From assembly GCA_037439685.1 (NCBI GenBank), contig JBBIVO010000017.1, positions 1 through 29,303 of the forward strand: a DNA stretch of 29,303 bases, written 5' to 3'. Made by a program: the position numbers and the translations under genes. Shown here in pieces: positions 7,600 through 15,165 of the stretch. Positions within the stretch are counted from its first letter, which is position 1, and each line of letters starts with the position of its first letter. Below the pieces are notes generated by a model, which searched no databases, was not told where the DNA came from, and saw only the letters and a list, made by a program, of their open reading frames with translations. The DNA comes from JAGTRB01 sp037439685. Its GTDB lineage: Archaea > Thermoproteota > Bathyarchaeia > TCS64.

Positions 7600-8280
7600 C
7601 TAGGCTCCGCCCTTATGGGCGACTGCGACGATTAGGCCTCCATGGATTCTCTCTTCGAGTTCGGCCCTCGCGAAGAGGAGCCCTAGGATCCTCAGGAGCT
7701 CCCTGTTGGGAGGGAGGAGAAGATAGGAATCGTATATCATGCGCCACGGATTCCTCGGGCCGTATCCCCCCCACAGCCCGGCCAGTATAGGGACGCCCCA
7801 TCGGAGGTATAGGGAGAGGAGCATCCTCAGCATGGGGCTCTCCGGCTTTCCCACATCGACTATCAGGAACGCCCCTCCCGGCCTAAGGATTCTGGCCACC
7901 TCTGATAACACCTTCACCTTCTCCTTGGAGTCTCTGAGGGAGTATGCCGCCGCCGTTAGGGATATGCAGGAACTCCTGAATGGGAGGGCCTCGAAGACCC
8001 CTCTTACCAAGTGGCCCCGGCCATTCAGCCTCTCTCTAGCCTCACGGATCATGACGGCCGAGTAGTCGAGGCCTATCAGCTGCCCCTTAAGCCTCCTGAG
8101 GAGCATGGCTGAGAAGTTTCCAGGGCCGGTTCCAAGCTCTAAGGCCGGCCCCTCCCACTCGTCAATAAGCTCTAGGCCCCTCTCCCTAGCCCTATCGTCT
8201 TGGCAGAGGGATATCACGCGGTTAACCCGCTCATATACCTCCACTATCCCCTCTAGGGCCTCGGTGACCTCCCTCCACAT
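7600..8280 (-). CDS. ubiE: UbiE/MenG-like quinone C-methyltransferase
   Basis: A 226-residue SAM-dependent class I methyltransferase. Motif I is LELGTGPGNFS at 47-57 and the acidic SAM-ribose residue is D72 in GLDYSAVM. Two segments are typical of UbiE/MenG: YERVNRVISL at 16-25 (the Y-D/E-R-x-N element) and AYSLRDSKEKVKVLSEVARIL, with LRPGG following. The reaction would be the last menaquinone step, methylation of demethylmenaquinone. Together with the prenyltransferase and polyprenyl synthase nearby this gives three successive tail and finishing functions. ATG 8280 is preceded on the minus strand by an AT-rich GATTTTAAT about 33 bases upstream. It is divergent from the ArsA-like gene. A general methyltransferase of another pathway is possible but less likely. 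Confidence 0.82.
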   Translation of the reverse strand: MWREVTEALEGIVEVYERVNRVISLCQDDRARERGLELIDEWEGPALELGTGPGNFSAMLLRRLKGQLIGLDYSAVMIREARERLNGRGHLVRGVFEALPFRSSCISLTAAAYSLRDSKEKVKVLSEVARILRPGGAFLIVDVGKPESPMLRMLLSLYLRWGVPILAGLWGGYGPRNPWRMIYDSYLLLPPNRELLRILGLLFARAELEERIHGGLIVAVAHKGGA

Positions 8281-8335
8281 GGAGAGTCCGATGGATCGTC
8301 TCCTTCCCCCATTAAAATCTCCTCTTGAGAGGTGG

Positions 8336-8345
8336 AACCTTTATC
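8336..8345 (+). promoter_or_regulatory. Promoter of the ArsA-like gene
   Basis: ACCTTTATCT forms a TATA-like element about 25 bases before GTG 8366, which supports a leaderless mRNA starting at that GTG. Confidence 0.35.
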
Positions 8346-8365
8346 TTTGCCTCCTGTGTTGATAG

Positions 8366-9352
8366 GTGAGTCCGATGCGCCGGGGAACCCTAAGCTTTCT
8401 GGATGAGGAGAGGCCCAGGATAGTGATGTTCTGCGGGAAGGGTGGCGTTGGAAAGACGACCACAGCCTCAGCCACTGCCATCCACTTCTCCGAGAGGGGC
8501 CTCAGGACGCTCCTCCTCTCAACGGATCCGACCCCTTCCCTCTCAGACATCCTTGAGCTCGACGTTAGGGGCAAGGCGACACGTGTCGAGGGGGTTGAGG
8601 GCCTAGACGCGGTCGAGCTCGACTACGACATCATAGTCGAGATGTGGAAGGAGAGGTTCGGGAGGGAGGTATATGAGGTGGTCTCCTCCTTCCTGCCCGT
8701 CGAGGAGGAGATAATCGATTATGTGGCTAACGCCCCTGGCATAGACCAGGAGTTCGCCTTAAGCTACGTCTACGACCTCTACAGGGAGGGGCTGTACGAC
8801 GTGGTTGTCTGGGACACAGCGCCCGCCGGTGGAACCCTATCCCTAATAAGGCTTCAGGATAAGTTGTACAGGCATCTTGGAGAGGCCTCAAGGCTTTATC
8901 TGAGGGTGAGGACAGCCCTCGAGGTCCTCACCAGGGGCAGGGCGAAGAGGGACCCCCTCGGCATCATAGAGGATTGGAGGAGGCTTGCTGAGGAGGTCCT
9001 CTCCATGCTTAGGGATCGTAGGACAACGGCCATATTGGTGACCATCCCAGAGTCCCTAGGCGTAGCCCAGACCCAAAGGGTTGCGGAGGAGCTGAAATCA
9101 TATGGTATTCACCCCTCCGCCGTGATCATAAACTATCTGATAGGGGAGGAGGCGGCCTCATCCTCCGAACTCTACGGGAAGAGGAGGGAGATGCAGATGG
9201 GATATGTAAGGATGGTGGAGGAGCTCTATGGATCCTCCATGGAGATAGTGGCTCTCCCCCTCCTCCCCTTCGAGGTTAAGGGGCTTAAGCCCCTAAGGGA
9301 GGTTAGCAACCTCCTATTCGGCCCCTCGCACCCCTCAGGTCAGCCCGAGTAG
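8366..9352 (+). CDS. ArsA/Get3-family ATPase
   Basis: A 328-residue deviant P-loop ATPase of the ArsA/Get3 group. The signature GKGGVGKTT is at 24-32, the switch I segment STDPTPSLSDI starts near 52 (D54), and the switch II region is WDTAPAGGTL around 150-160. Family members either drive arsenite export or insert tail-anchored membrane proteins. The zinc-binding CxxC pair of eukaryotic Get3 is absent. No ArsB, ArsR or arsenate reductase gene is nearby, so a role in membrane-protein targeting or metal-site assembly is more plausible than arsenic resistance. The start is probably GTG 8366 from promoter spacing, or ATG 8375. The 3' end overlaps the convergent radical SAM gene by 18 bases. Confidence 0.88.
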   Translation: MSPMRRGTLSFLDEERPRIVMFCGKGGVGKTTTASATAIHFSERGLRTLLLSTDPTPSLSDILELDVRGKATRVEGVEGLDAVELDYDIIVEMWKERFGREVYEVVSSFLPVEEEIIDYVANAPGIDQEFALSYVYDLYREGLYDVVVWDTAPAGGTLSLIRLQDKLYRHLGEASRLYLRVRTALEVLTRGRAKRDPLGIIEDWRRLAEEVLSMLRDRRTTAILVTIPESLGVAQTQRVAEELKSYGIHPSAVIINYLIGEEAASSSELYGKRREMQMGYVRMVEELYGSSMEIVALPLLPFEVKGLKPLREVSNLLFGPSHPSGQPE

Positions 9353-11047
9353 ATGCTTCAAGACGCCTCTAACTCTAACCCCCGCCCTAGCCTGGGGTCT
9401 AAGCTCCCTCTTGGAGTACTCCGTCCACCTCGCCGACCTCTCAACCTCCAGTCTGAGCTCCTCCAAGGCCCTCTTCGAGGTCTCCTCATCCGCTCCGATG
9501 ATTGAGTCTATCCTGCGCATCAAATCCAAGGCCAGTGCCAGGCCCTCTATCACCTTCTCCCCCGCCTCCCTCTCTATCAAGCCCGCCTCCATCTTCACCT
9601 CGTTCATCCTTATCATGGCCTCATAGGTCGCCTCAGCCAGCTCGTCCCTGCTCATCCACCTCGTCTCATAGTTGAGGATGAGCTTCCAGCATGGTCTGAG
9701 GAGGGCCTCCCTATGCTCCCTAAGGGAGGAGTAGAGCCTTCTGTATCCATGACGAGCGGGATATTCGAAGGCCAGGCTCCCAGGGTCTAGGAATGGGGCC
9801 ATGGGGGCTATGAAGGTGTGGAGCCTCCCTTCGCCCCCCAGCCTCCCCAAGAGCCTCCTAGAGTACTCCACAGAGCCGAGGGCCGAATCCCTCGTCTGGC
9901 CTGGGAGGCCAACCATGAAGAAGACATCGAACTTCTCGCAGCCTAGCCTCAAGGCCTCTTCGATGGTTCTCTCCAGCTCAGCGGAGCTGTAGGGTCGCCC
10001 CTGTAGCCTCCTAACCTCATCTTCATGGGTCTCTGGGGAGATCTCCAAAGCGAACCTATCGCAGCCCTCTGCCACAGCCCTCAGGAAATCCCTTGAGGCT
10101 GGGGTGAAGAGCTCGAGGGTTATGGTGTTGTCTATACCCTCCCCTCTGATCCCCTTGAGGAGCATCTCGGCGTGATCCTCCCCCCTCTGTCTGATGTCCC
10201 CCAGCAGGAAGATCGGGGCGTCGAAGTAATCGCTCACAACCCTCATCTCCTCCACAAGCCTGTCTGGAGACTTGAAGGCGGGCCTATCCCTGTTGAAGAA
10301 GCTCCTATAGGCGTACATAGAGCCTCCGCAGGTCACGCAGTTGTAGAGGCACCCCTTACAGGTCAGAAGGGCGGTGAAGGGATAATCCATAAAGCTCTCA
10401 TATGGCAGGCTCTCCTCAAGGCTCCTGTGCCTGATTACCAGCCCCACCATATCGCCGTAGTCCAGCCCCACCTCGTCAAGGCTTTCCGGCACGTATGAGA
10501 GGGGATTGACACTGACCCTCCCATCCCTGCCCCTCCAGGTCAGGTTCTCTACGGACTCAGGCTCCCTCCCAGCCTCAATGTCCTCGAGGAGTTCGAGGAG
10601 GGGCCCCTCGGTCGAGTCCCCCCTGAGAACATAGTCGACCTGCGGGAAGCCCTCCATAATCTCACTGTGATAGTAGGTGGCAGATAGGCCACCGAGGATT
10701 ATGGGGGTCTCGGGATGGTATCGCTTGAGGATCTCGGCGATCTCCAGGCTGCCCGAGGCGTGGACAAGCCAATGGAGGTCTATGCCGAAGGCGAGGGGGT
10801 TAAGCCTCGATATCGCCTTCTCAACATCGAAGCCTCCATCCCTAAGCATCTTGACGGCGAGGTTCACTATCCGCGTTTTGAAGCCCCTCGCCTCCAAGTA
10901 TCCGACGATGCTGACGAAGCCTAGGGGGTACATCTCGAAGATGGGGGTTGATGGTATGACGTCGCTGATGGGCCCATACATGGCGAAGCGCTTCCTGAAG
11001 TCGTAGACGCTCGGAGCATGGATTAATACGAGGTCAGGCCTCCCCAA
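9335..11047 (-). CDS. B12-binding-domain radical SAM protein
   Basis: A 570-residue enzyme with an N-terminal cobalamin-binding-type domain (about 1-160) and a radical SAM domain (about 220-450). The [4Fe-4S]/SAM motif CLYNCVTC gives C233, C237 and C240, with an extra C230. The glycine-rich GIDLHW and ILGGLSATYY segments fit the Rossmann-like B12 domain, although the DxHxxG histidine motif is not evident, so base-off cobalamin binding is uncertain. The N-terminus (APSVYDFRKRFAMYGP, then SDVIPSTPIFEMYPLGF) resembles the archaeal Ta0216-type subfamily, from memory. The substrate is unknown. Relatives methylate unactivated carbons or modify archaeal lipids, and the isoprenoid/quinone genes nearby make that an attractive guess. 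It starts at TTG 11047 with a TATA-like AGTTTAAATAAC (11074-11085, minus) upstream. Confidence 0.88.
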   Translation of the reverse strand: MGRPDLVLIHAPSVYDFRKRFAMYGPISDVIPSTPIFEMYPLGFVSIVGYLEARGFKTRIVNLAVKMLRDGGFDVEKAISRLNPLAFGIDLHWLVHASGSLEIAEILKRYHPETPIILGGLSATYYHSEIMEGFPQVDYVLRGDSTEGPLLELLEDIEAGREPESVENLTWRGRDGRVSVNPLSYVPESLDEVGLDYGDMVGLVIRHRSLEESLPYESFMDYPFTALLTCKGCLYNCVTCGGSMYAYRSFFNRDRPAFKSPDRLVEEMRVVSDYFDAPIFLLGDIRQRGEDHAEMLLKGIRGEGIDNTITLELFTPASRDFLRAVAEGCDRFALEISPETHEDEVRRLQGRPYSSAELERTIEEALRLGCEKFDVFFMVGLPGQTRDSALGSVEYSRRLLGRLGGEGRLHTFIAPMAPFLDPGSLAFEYPARHGYRRLYSSLREHREALLRPCWKLILNYETRWMSRDELAEATYEAMIRMNEVKMEAGLIEREAGEKVIEGLALALDLMRRIDSIIGADEETSKRALEELRLEVERSARWTEYSKRELRPQARAGVRVRGVLKHLLGLT

Positions 11048-11189
11048 CTCGCTCCAAAACTCGAGGCCTTCCCGTTATTTAAACTCTGCATAGAGGGTTA
11101 ACGAATATCGATCAACCAAGAAAACATCATCTCCACATTTAATTGAGATGATTGGGATCAACCTTCTTATTAGTCTGAGGTCGCAGAAG

Positions 11190-11199
11190 GGTTAAATTA
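11190..11199 (+). promoter_or_regulatory. Promoter of the hydrogenase maturation protease gene
   Basis: GGTTAAATTA lies about 28 bases before ATG 11223, the spacing expected for a TATA box of a leaderless archaeal mRNA. Confidence 0.4.
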
Positions 11200-11222
11200 C
11201 TCTCAGCCATTGGATTTGGACG

Positions 11223-11714
11223 ATGCGGGGTTCAGCCTCATCATCCCAAATTGAAAGGGTCTTGGTGGCAGGTATAGGAAACAGGCTTATGGGTGATGAC
11301 GGGTTCGGCCCCAGGGTTGTCGAACTCCTCTCCAGCCTCCCCCTCCCCGAATGGGTGGAGTTGAGGGATTTCGGCACCGCCGGCGTCACGATAGCCACGG
11401 AGCTGGAGGATTATGATGCCGTCATATTCATAGACTCGATGGAGATGGATGGCCCCCCGGGAACCCTAAAACGTATGGATGTTAAGGTTGATGATTTGGA
11501 GGCTGGCACCTCCGACCTTGTAAGGTTCACCCTCCACGAGGTCGGCGTTGAGGGGCTCCTAAGGTTCTCAAAGGCCATTGGAACCCTTCCAACGAGGGTT
11601 ATATTGGTGGGGTGTAAGCCGAAGAGGGTCGCCCCCGGGCTAAGCCTATCGGAGGAGGTGGAGAGGGCGGCGCGAAGGGCTATAAAAATGATCCTCGACA
11701 TCCTCGAGGTCTAA
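11223..11714 (+). CDS. [NiFe]-hydrogenase maturation endopeptidase (HyaD/HybD/HycI family)
   Basis: A 163-residue protease that removes the C-terminal peptide of the hydrogenase large subunit after nickel insertion. The family signature GIGNRLMGDDGFG is at 17-29. The nickel-sensing acidic and histidine residues map to D26, D71 (in VIFIDSMEM) and H105 (in TLHEVGVEGLL). DFGTAG at 49-54 is also characteristic. The gene faces the large-subunit gene across only 36 bases and a shared inverted repeat. The predicted substrate, a large subunit with a 14-residue tail after its final histidine, is therefore next door. No Hyp genes for Fe(CN)2CO synthesis are in the window. Confidence 0.93.
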   Translation: MRGSASSSQIERVLVAGIGNRLMGDDGFGPRVVELLSSLPLPEWVELRDFGTAGVTIATELEDYDAVIFIDSMEMDGPPGTLKRMDVKVDDLEAGTSDLVRFTLHEVGVEGLLRFSKAIGTLPTRVILVGCKPKRVAPGLSLSEEVERAARRAIKMILDILEV

Positions 11715-11720
11715 TATTAT

Positions 11721-11750
11721 TTACCACTTTAAATTATAAAAAGTTGGTAA
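11721..11750. terminator. Inverted repeat between convergent hydrogenase genes
   Basis: TTACCA-CTTT at 11721-11730 pairs with AAAG (11740-11743), one bulged base, then TGGTAA (11745-11750). The hairpin fills the gap between the protease stop and the large-subunit stop, so it could end transcription from both sides. Confidence 0.4.
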
Positions 11751-13481
11751 TCAGATCTCTTGGATATATTTTATCTCCTTCTTTCCGTTATATATGTGGA
11801 CGCAGCAGGCTAGGCAAGGGTCGAAGCTCCTTATCACCCTCACCACATCCACGCCTGTAAGCTCCCCTCCCGCCTCTGTGACCGGTGTTCCGACTATCGC
11901 CTCCTCGTAGGGTCCGAGGTCCTCATCGCTAAGCCTTGGCCCAGCATTCCAGGTTGAAGGGGTTATCACCTGATACCCCTCGATTTTACTGTTCTTCATC
12001 GATACCCAATGGGCTAGGGCTCCCCTTATGGCGTCTATCATCCCTACCCCCAACCCGTCCCTGGGCTTTCTATACCTGTTCCAGACCTTCGTCTCACCCC
12101 TTTTAACCAGCTCCAACGCCTGGAGGACCTGACCGTATAGGATGTAAGCGACATAGGCGTAGTAGTAGGCCCTCGCCCTTATCCTCTCTATGGCGTTAAC
12201 CCTCTCCGGGATCTTCCATTCGAACCCCATCTCTTCGGCAACCCTATATCCTGCCACCGAGGCCCTTGGAATGGTCCATTTTAGGCTCTCTCCACTGGCC
12301 TCTGGGACCCTCCCCCCCTTCGCCGTAGTCCACATCCGCGCTATGGGCCCTGCCTCCAAGGCGTGGTTGAACCCATCCACCCTCTTCTTCCAGTCCTCCC
12401 ATCTTGGCGATGTTGCCCAGCTGTACTTGGAGTCCCAGGCCTTGAAGGGGCCCGGTGCAGGCCGCGTCTCCTTGTTCCATGGGTGGTTCTCGGCTAGATG
12501 GTTTCCGGCTGGGTCTTCCGAGATCCTGGGGCCAGGCCACTCCTTGAAGTAGCTCCGGTCTATGTACTCCCTCACCCCCACGTTTATCTCGATGAGGTCC
12601 TGTGTTATCAGGTTGCCTCCCAGGACCAGGCCAGGCGAGACCCTCCTCTTTAGGCCCCACTCCCCCATCTCATGGTATCTGGCGGTGTATGAAAGGGGGT
12701 CGTCATATCCTCCATGTGATAGCAGGTTCGCCTTTTTCCTGCCTACCTCTTCATAGCCCATCTCTAGGATGAAGTCGCAGAGGTCGTCCATGATTGGGAT
12801 GAACTCCTTGGCGAAGGCGAGGTGGTGGGAGAGCATCGCCGCGTACTGCTCCAGATCGGAGGCCGTGAGGGTCTTCGCTACGCCACCTGGGATTAGGGTG
12901 TTCACATGGGGATGCTTGGCTCCTAGGAGGGCTGCCATCTTCCTCCCCATCTTCTCGATGTTTAGGGATCTCAGCCAAAGCTCTCCCGATAGGGGGTTCA
13001 AGGCCGTCATTATATCGGCGATCCTCCTATAGCCGTGGATGTCTCCGTGCTCAGCCTTCTCCCTTTTAGCCTCCTTCCACCATTCCGGGTTGGCCTTCTC
13101 CACGACCGATTGGCTATAGTCAGGCCCCTCTAGGATTATACATCCAAGGGGGCTGTCGTATAGCTGCTCCGCCCCGTGTATGAGGTTCCTCAGGGCGATC
13201 CCCATGGGGGGAGGTGGGGCTTTGTAGGCCATGTCGACAGCCATGGCCGAGGCCATCCCATGGGGTGTTGGGCAGACGCCGCAGATGCGCTGGGTTATCC
13301 ATATCGCGTCGGCGGGCTCCCTCCCAGCGAGGATCAGCTCCCATCCCCTGAACATGGTGATAAAGCTGTGGGCGTCGACATACACCCGCTTATCCATATC
13401 CGCTACGGCGTGTATCCCCAGATGCCCCTCGATCCTCGTCATGGGCTCTATGGTTATCTCCTGCCTGCTCAAACCCTCCAC
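11751..13481 (-). CDS. [NiFe]-hydrogenase large (catalytic) subunit
   Basis: A 576-residue subunit carrying the nickel-iron site for H2 activation. The N-terminal TRIEGH element is at 15-20 and the first cysteine pair is C67/C70 in RICGVC, followed by PTPHG. The second pair is C556/C559 in DPCLACCVH, ending at H562. Fourteen residues (IYNGKKEIKYIQEI) follow H562 and would be the peptide clipped by the adjacent protease. All four nickel ligands are present, so it should be active. HPHVNTLIPGGV and the RIADIMTALNP segment resemble uptake hydrogenases of group 1 or 2; I cannot fix the subgroup. It starts at GTG 13481, one base after the small-subunit stop, so translation is coupled. Confidence 0.95.
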   Translation of the reverse strand: MEGLSRQEITIEPMTRIEGHLGIHAVADMDKRVYVDAHSFITMFRGWELILAGREPADAIWITQRICGVCPTPHGMASAMAVDMAYKAPPPPMGIALRNLIHGAEQLYDSPLGCIILEGPDYSQSVVEKANPEWWKEAKREKAEHGDIHGYRRIADIMTALNPLSGELWLRSLNIEKMGRKMAALLGAKHPHVNTLIPGGVAKTLTASDLEQYAAMLSHHLAFAKEFIPIMDDLCDFILEMGYEEVGRKKANLLSHGGYDDPLSYTARYHEMGEWGLKRRVSPGLVLGGNLITQDLIEINVGVREYIDRSYFKEWPGPRISEDPAGNHLAENHPWNKETRPAPGPFKAWDSKYSWATSPRWEDWKKRVDGFNHALEAGPIARMWTTAKGGRVPEASGESLKWTIPRASVAGYRVAEEMGFEWKIPERVNAIERIRARAYYYAYVAYILYGQVLQALELVKRGETKVWNRYRKPRDGLGVGMIDAIRGALAHWVSMKNSKIEGYQVITPSTWNAGPRLSDEDLGPYEEAIVGTPVTEAGGELTGVDVVRVIRSFDPCLACCVHIYNGKKEIKYIQEI

Positions 13482-13482
13482 C

Positions 13483-14487
13483 TCATATCGGCCTTCCAGC
13501 CAGCCTCTCCTTGAACCTGCTCCAGACCGCCTCTACGCTCCCCTTTATGCTGTGGATCTTCTCCGTCACGAAGAATCCCGCCGGGGCCTTCTTCATGAAG
13601 GGGCTTAAGGGCTCGTCGGGGAATCCTGGCTCGGTGCATCCGATGCAGGGTGATCCCACCGTTGGGCATCCGCCCACCCCCTCGACGAACCCCCTCCTGG
13701 GAGCGTCGCAGTGGCTTATGGGCCCCTTACATCCCAGGAGGCCCATGCAGTATGGCTCTCCAAACTCGTGGCTGTTCTTCCCATCAGAGAAGAGGCCCGC
13801 CCTTGGGCAGTTCTCGTGAGCCGTGTGGGCGAAGATGAACTTGGGCCTATTCTCCTCATCCAGCTCTGGGAGGGGCAGGTAACCCCTCACCGCAAGCACG
13901 GCGTGGGCTAGGGTCTCGGCTAGGTGCTCTCCCATCACAGGGCACCCCGGCACATTGATGATGGGTATCCCAAGTCTGCTCTTCCAGTTCCGCCCCAGGT
14001 GGCCCATAACCCCCCTGGCACCCGTCTGGTTCCCTCTCCCACTTGGGATCCCTCCGAAGCTCGCGCAGGTGCCAGCTGAGACGATGGCCGCAGCCCTCTC
14101 AGAGAGCCTGTTTAGCCTCTCCGTGAAGGTGACGGGCTTCCCATTCTCCTCGCCGATGGCGCACCAGAATCCCCCGAGCCTCTGTGCCAGAGTCTCATCT
14201 GGGACCGCGCCTTCAACCACCAAGACGAATGGGTCGAGCTCCCCCCTGGCGGCGGCGTCTAAAGCCCTTAAGGCCTGATCCCCCCAAGGGAGCATAATGG
14301 TTGCATGATAATCCAGGACCACACCAGCCGCTTGAGGGAGGAACCCGGTCAACAGGTCCACGACGCTTGGATGGGTCGCATTCAAGAAGGAGACGGTGCA
14401 GCCAGTGCATGCCTGACCAGGAAGCCAGACCACATGTATCTTCTCCGACAATATGGTCTCCCCCGTTTTCAATAGGATTCTAATCAT
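13483..14487 (-). CDS. [NiFe]-hydrogenase small (iron-sulfur) subunit
   Basis: A 334-residue subunit that wires the nickel site to the acceptor through three Fe-S clusters. Proximal ligands are C27/C30 (GQACTGC), the cysteine of AGTCASFGG and that of VPGCPVMG. The distal site has the usual His in AHENCPRAG, followed by cysteines in the PYCMGLLGCKG segment. The medial site includes VGGCPTVGSPCIGCTEPG. There is no twin-arginine signal peptide and no C-terminal membrane helix, so the enzyme should be cytoplasmic, as in group 2 or 1h types rather than exported group 1 enzymes. No cytochrome b partner is nearby. It starts at ATG 14487. The AT-rich element just ahead is unusually close, so a start a few codons in is possible. 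Confidence 0.93.
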   Translation of the reverse strand: MIRILLKTGETILSEKIHVVWLPGQACTGCTVSFLNATHPSVVDLLTGFLPQAAGVVLDYHATIMLPWGDQALRALDAAARGELDPFVLVVEGAVPDETLAQRLGGFWCAIGEENGKPVTFTERLNRLSERAAAIVSAGTCASFGGIPSGRGNQTGARGVMGHLGRNWKSRLGIPIINVPGCPVMGEHLAETLAHAVLAVRGYLPLPELDEENRPKFIFAHTAHENCPRAGLFSDGKNSHEFGEPYCMGLLGCKGPISHCDAPRRGFVEGVGGCPTVGSPCIGCTEPGFPDEPLSPFMKKAPAGFFVTEKIHSIKGSVEAVWSRFKERLAGRPI

Positions 14488-14600
14488 TTACAATTTAAAT
14501 CTTTATTTCGCAGGATAAGCCCTCTATGGATCATTTGAATCGGTAGCTCTAAGGGATGGGCCTGAGATGAGGGGGATCCAATATCTAGATGGGATGTCTC

Positions 14601-14618
14601 TCTCAAGGATATCTCAAG
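14601..14618. repeat. Tandem operator-like direct repeat
   Basis: TCTCAAG occurs at 14601-14607 and again at 14612-14618, exactly 11 bases (about one helical turn) apart and ten bases upstream of an A-rich/TATA element. The spacing is what a dimeric regulator on one DNA face would need. Its role is unproven. Confidence 0.35.
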
Positions 14619-14627
14619 AATCCTTTT

Positions 14628-14648
14628 CAAAAAAGATTAAACTTTATT
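14628..14648 (+). promoter_or_regulatory. A-rich BRE/TATA-like promoter before the GC-rich block
   Basis: An A-run followed by GATTAAACTTTATT, unlike the GC-rich sequence around it. Transcription would begin near 14660-14670, at the edge of the hairpin-dense block and far from any coding start. Confidence 0.4.
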
Positions 14649-14659
14649 GCCAAGTGTTT

Positions 14660-15050
14660 AAGCGGTCCTTGAAGCCCAAGCTTTCTGGGGGCTGTCAAGT
14701 TAAGGCTTGACTAGGAAGCCATGGTCTTGGCCCGGAGGATGGTTTGGCTGGCTTTGTTCGTGAAGGACCTTCACAGGTTGGTGCCTACCCCATGTACCCT
14801 TACCTTTCGGGGCTTTAAGGCGGGTAGGGCGATAGGGGTCTTTGGGCTGAGCCATGAGGCATCTGGCTCAGGTTGCGTCGCTCCTCCTCTCTGAGGCCTT
14901 GCACCCGGGTAAGGCCCGGGCCGCGATCGTGGACAGGGTCTGCATCTGGGCTTCAGGGTGCCAAGCCAAGGCATGGCTCGGGATGGAGCCTAGAGCCAGG
15001 CGTCTCCGGCTCAGCTGGACGAGGAAAGACCCCTCGCGTATCCTTTCCTA
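14660..15050 (+). ncRNA. Candidate large structured non-coding RNA
   Basis: About 390 GC-rich bases with no believable protein frame but many perfect local stems. These include AGCCC/GGGCT (14673-14677, 14689-14693), GTCAAG/CTTGAC (14694-14699, 14706-14711), GTGAA/TTCAC (14760-14764, 14770-14774) and CCTACCC/GGGTAGG (14784-14790, 14822-14828). Others are CTGAGCC/GGCTCAG (14847-14853, 14865-14871), CCCGGG/CCCGGG (14904-14909, 14915-14920), GGCTC/GAGCC (14975-14979, 14986-14990), GAGCC/GGCTC (14993-14997, 15008-15012) and CGAGG/CCTCG (15020-15024, 15032-15036). A promoter lies just upstream, and the nuoA promoter follows separately. Strand is inferred from that promoter. The size fits RNase P or SRP RNA, but I find neither the ACAGAA nor the SRP helix 8 motif, so no family is assigned. 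Confidence 0.4.
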
Positions 15051-15123
15051 AAGACTTTGAAGGAGCGGTACGGAATCAAGGAGATGAGCTAAGCTTGACA
15101 GCGCCTTTCTGGGGAGGTGAAAA

Positions 15124-15165
15124 TTTTATAAATGTGTTGACTGAGCCTTAGGGGAGTGGAGGGGG
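15124..15165 (+). promoter_or_regulatory. nuo operon promoter and ribosome-binding site
   Basis: TTTTATAAAT at 15124-15133 is a strong TATA box with a purine-rich element before it. It predicts a start near 15154. GTGGAGGGGG at 15156-15165 abuts ATG 15166 as a Shine-Dalgarno element, although the spacing to the ATG is very short. Confidence 0.55.

Larger units (their letters stand above)
14488..15165. other. Non-coding divergent region between hydrogenase and complex I operons
   Basis: This 678-base interval has no credible gene. From the left it holds the hydrogenase promoter side (about 14488-14520), a pair of direct TCTCAAG repeats (14601-14618), an A-rich/TATA promoter (14628-14648), a GC-rich hairpin-dense block (about 14660-15050), and the promoter and ribosome-binding site of nuoA (15124-15165). 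Short frames in the GC-rich block encode arginine- and proline-rich strings with no protein character. Confidence 0.6.

Noticed and set aside
8284..8377. GAGTCCGATG repeated on both sides of the ubiE/ArsA divergent promoter region
   Set aside because: Ten bases only, and the second copy is within the N-terminal codons of the ArsA-like gene.
14660..15050. RNase P RNA or SRP RNA; GAGGAAAGACC at 15021-15031 resembles the RNase P CR-I motif
   Set aside because: The CR-I-like string is at the wrong (3') end, and no ACAGAA or SRP helix 8 motif is visible, so I kept it as an unassigned RNA candidate.
14771..15151. Open frames on both strands in the GC-rich block
   Set aside because: Products are arginine/proline/glycine/serine-rich strings with no domain character; they are open because GC-rich sequence has few stops.
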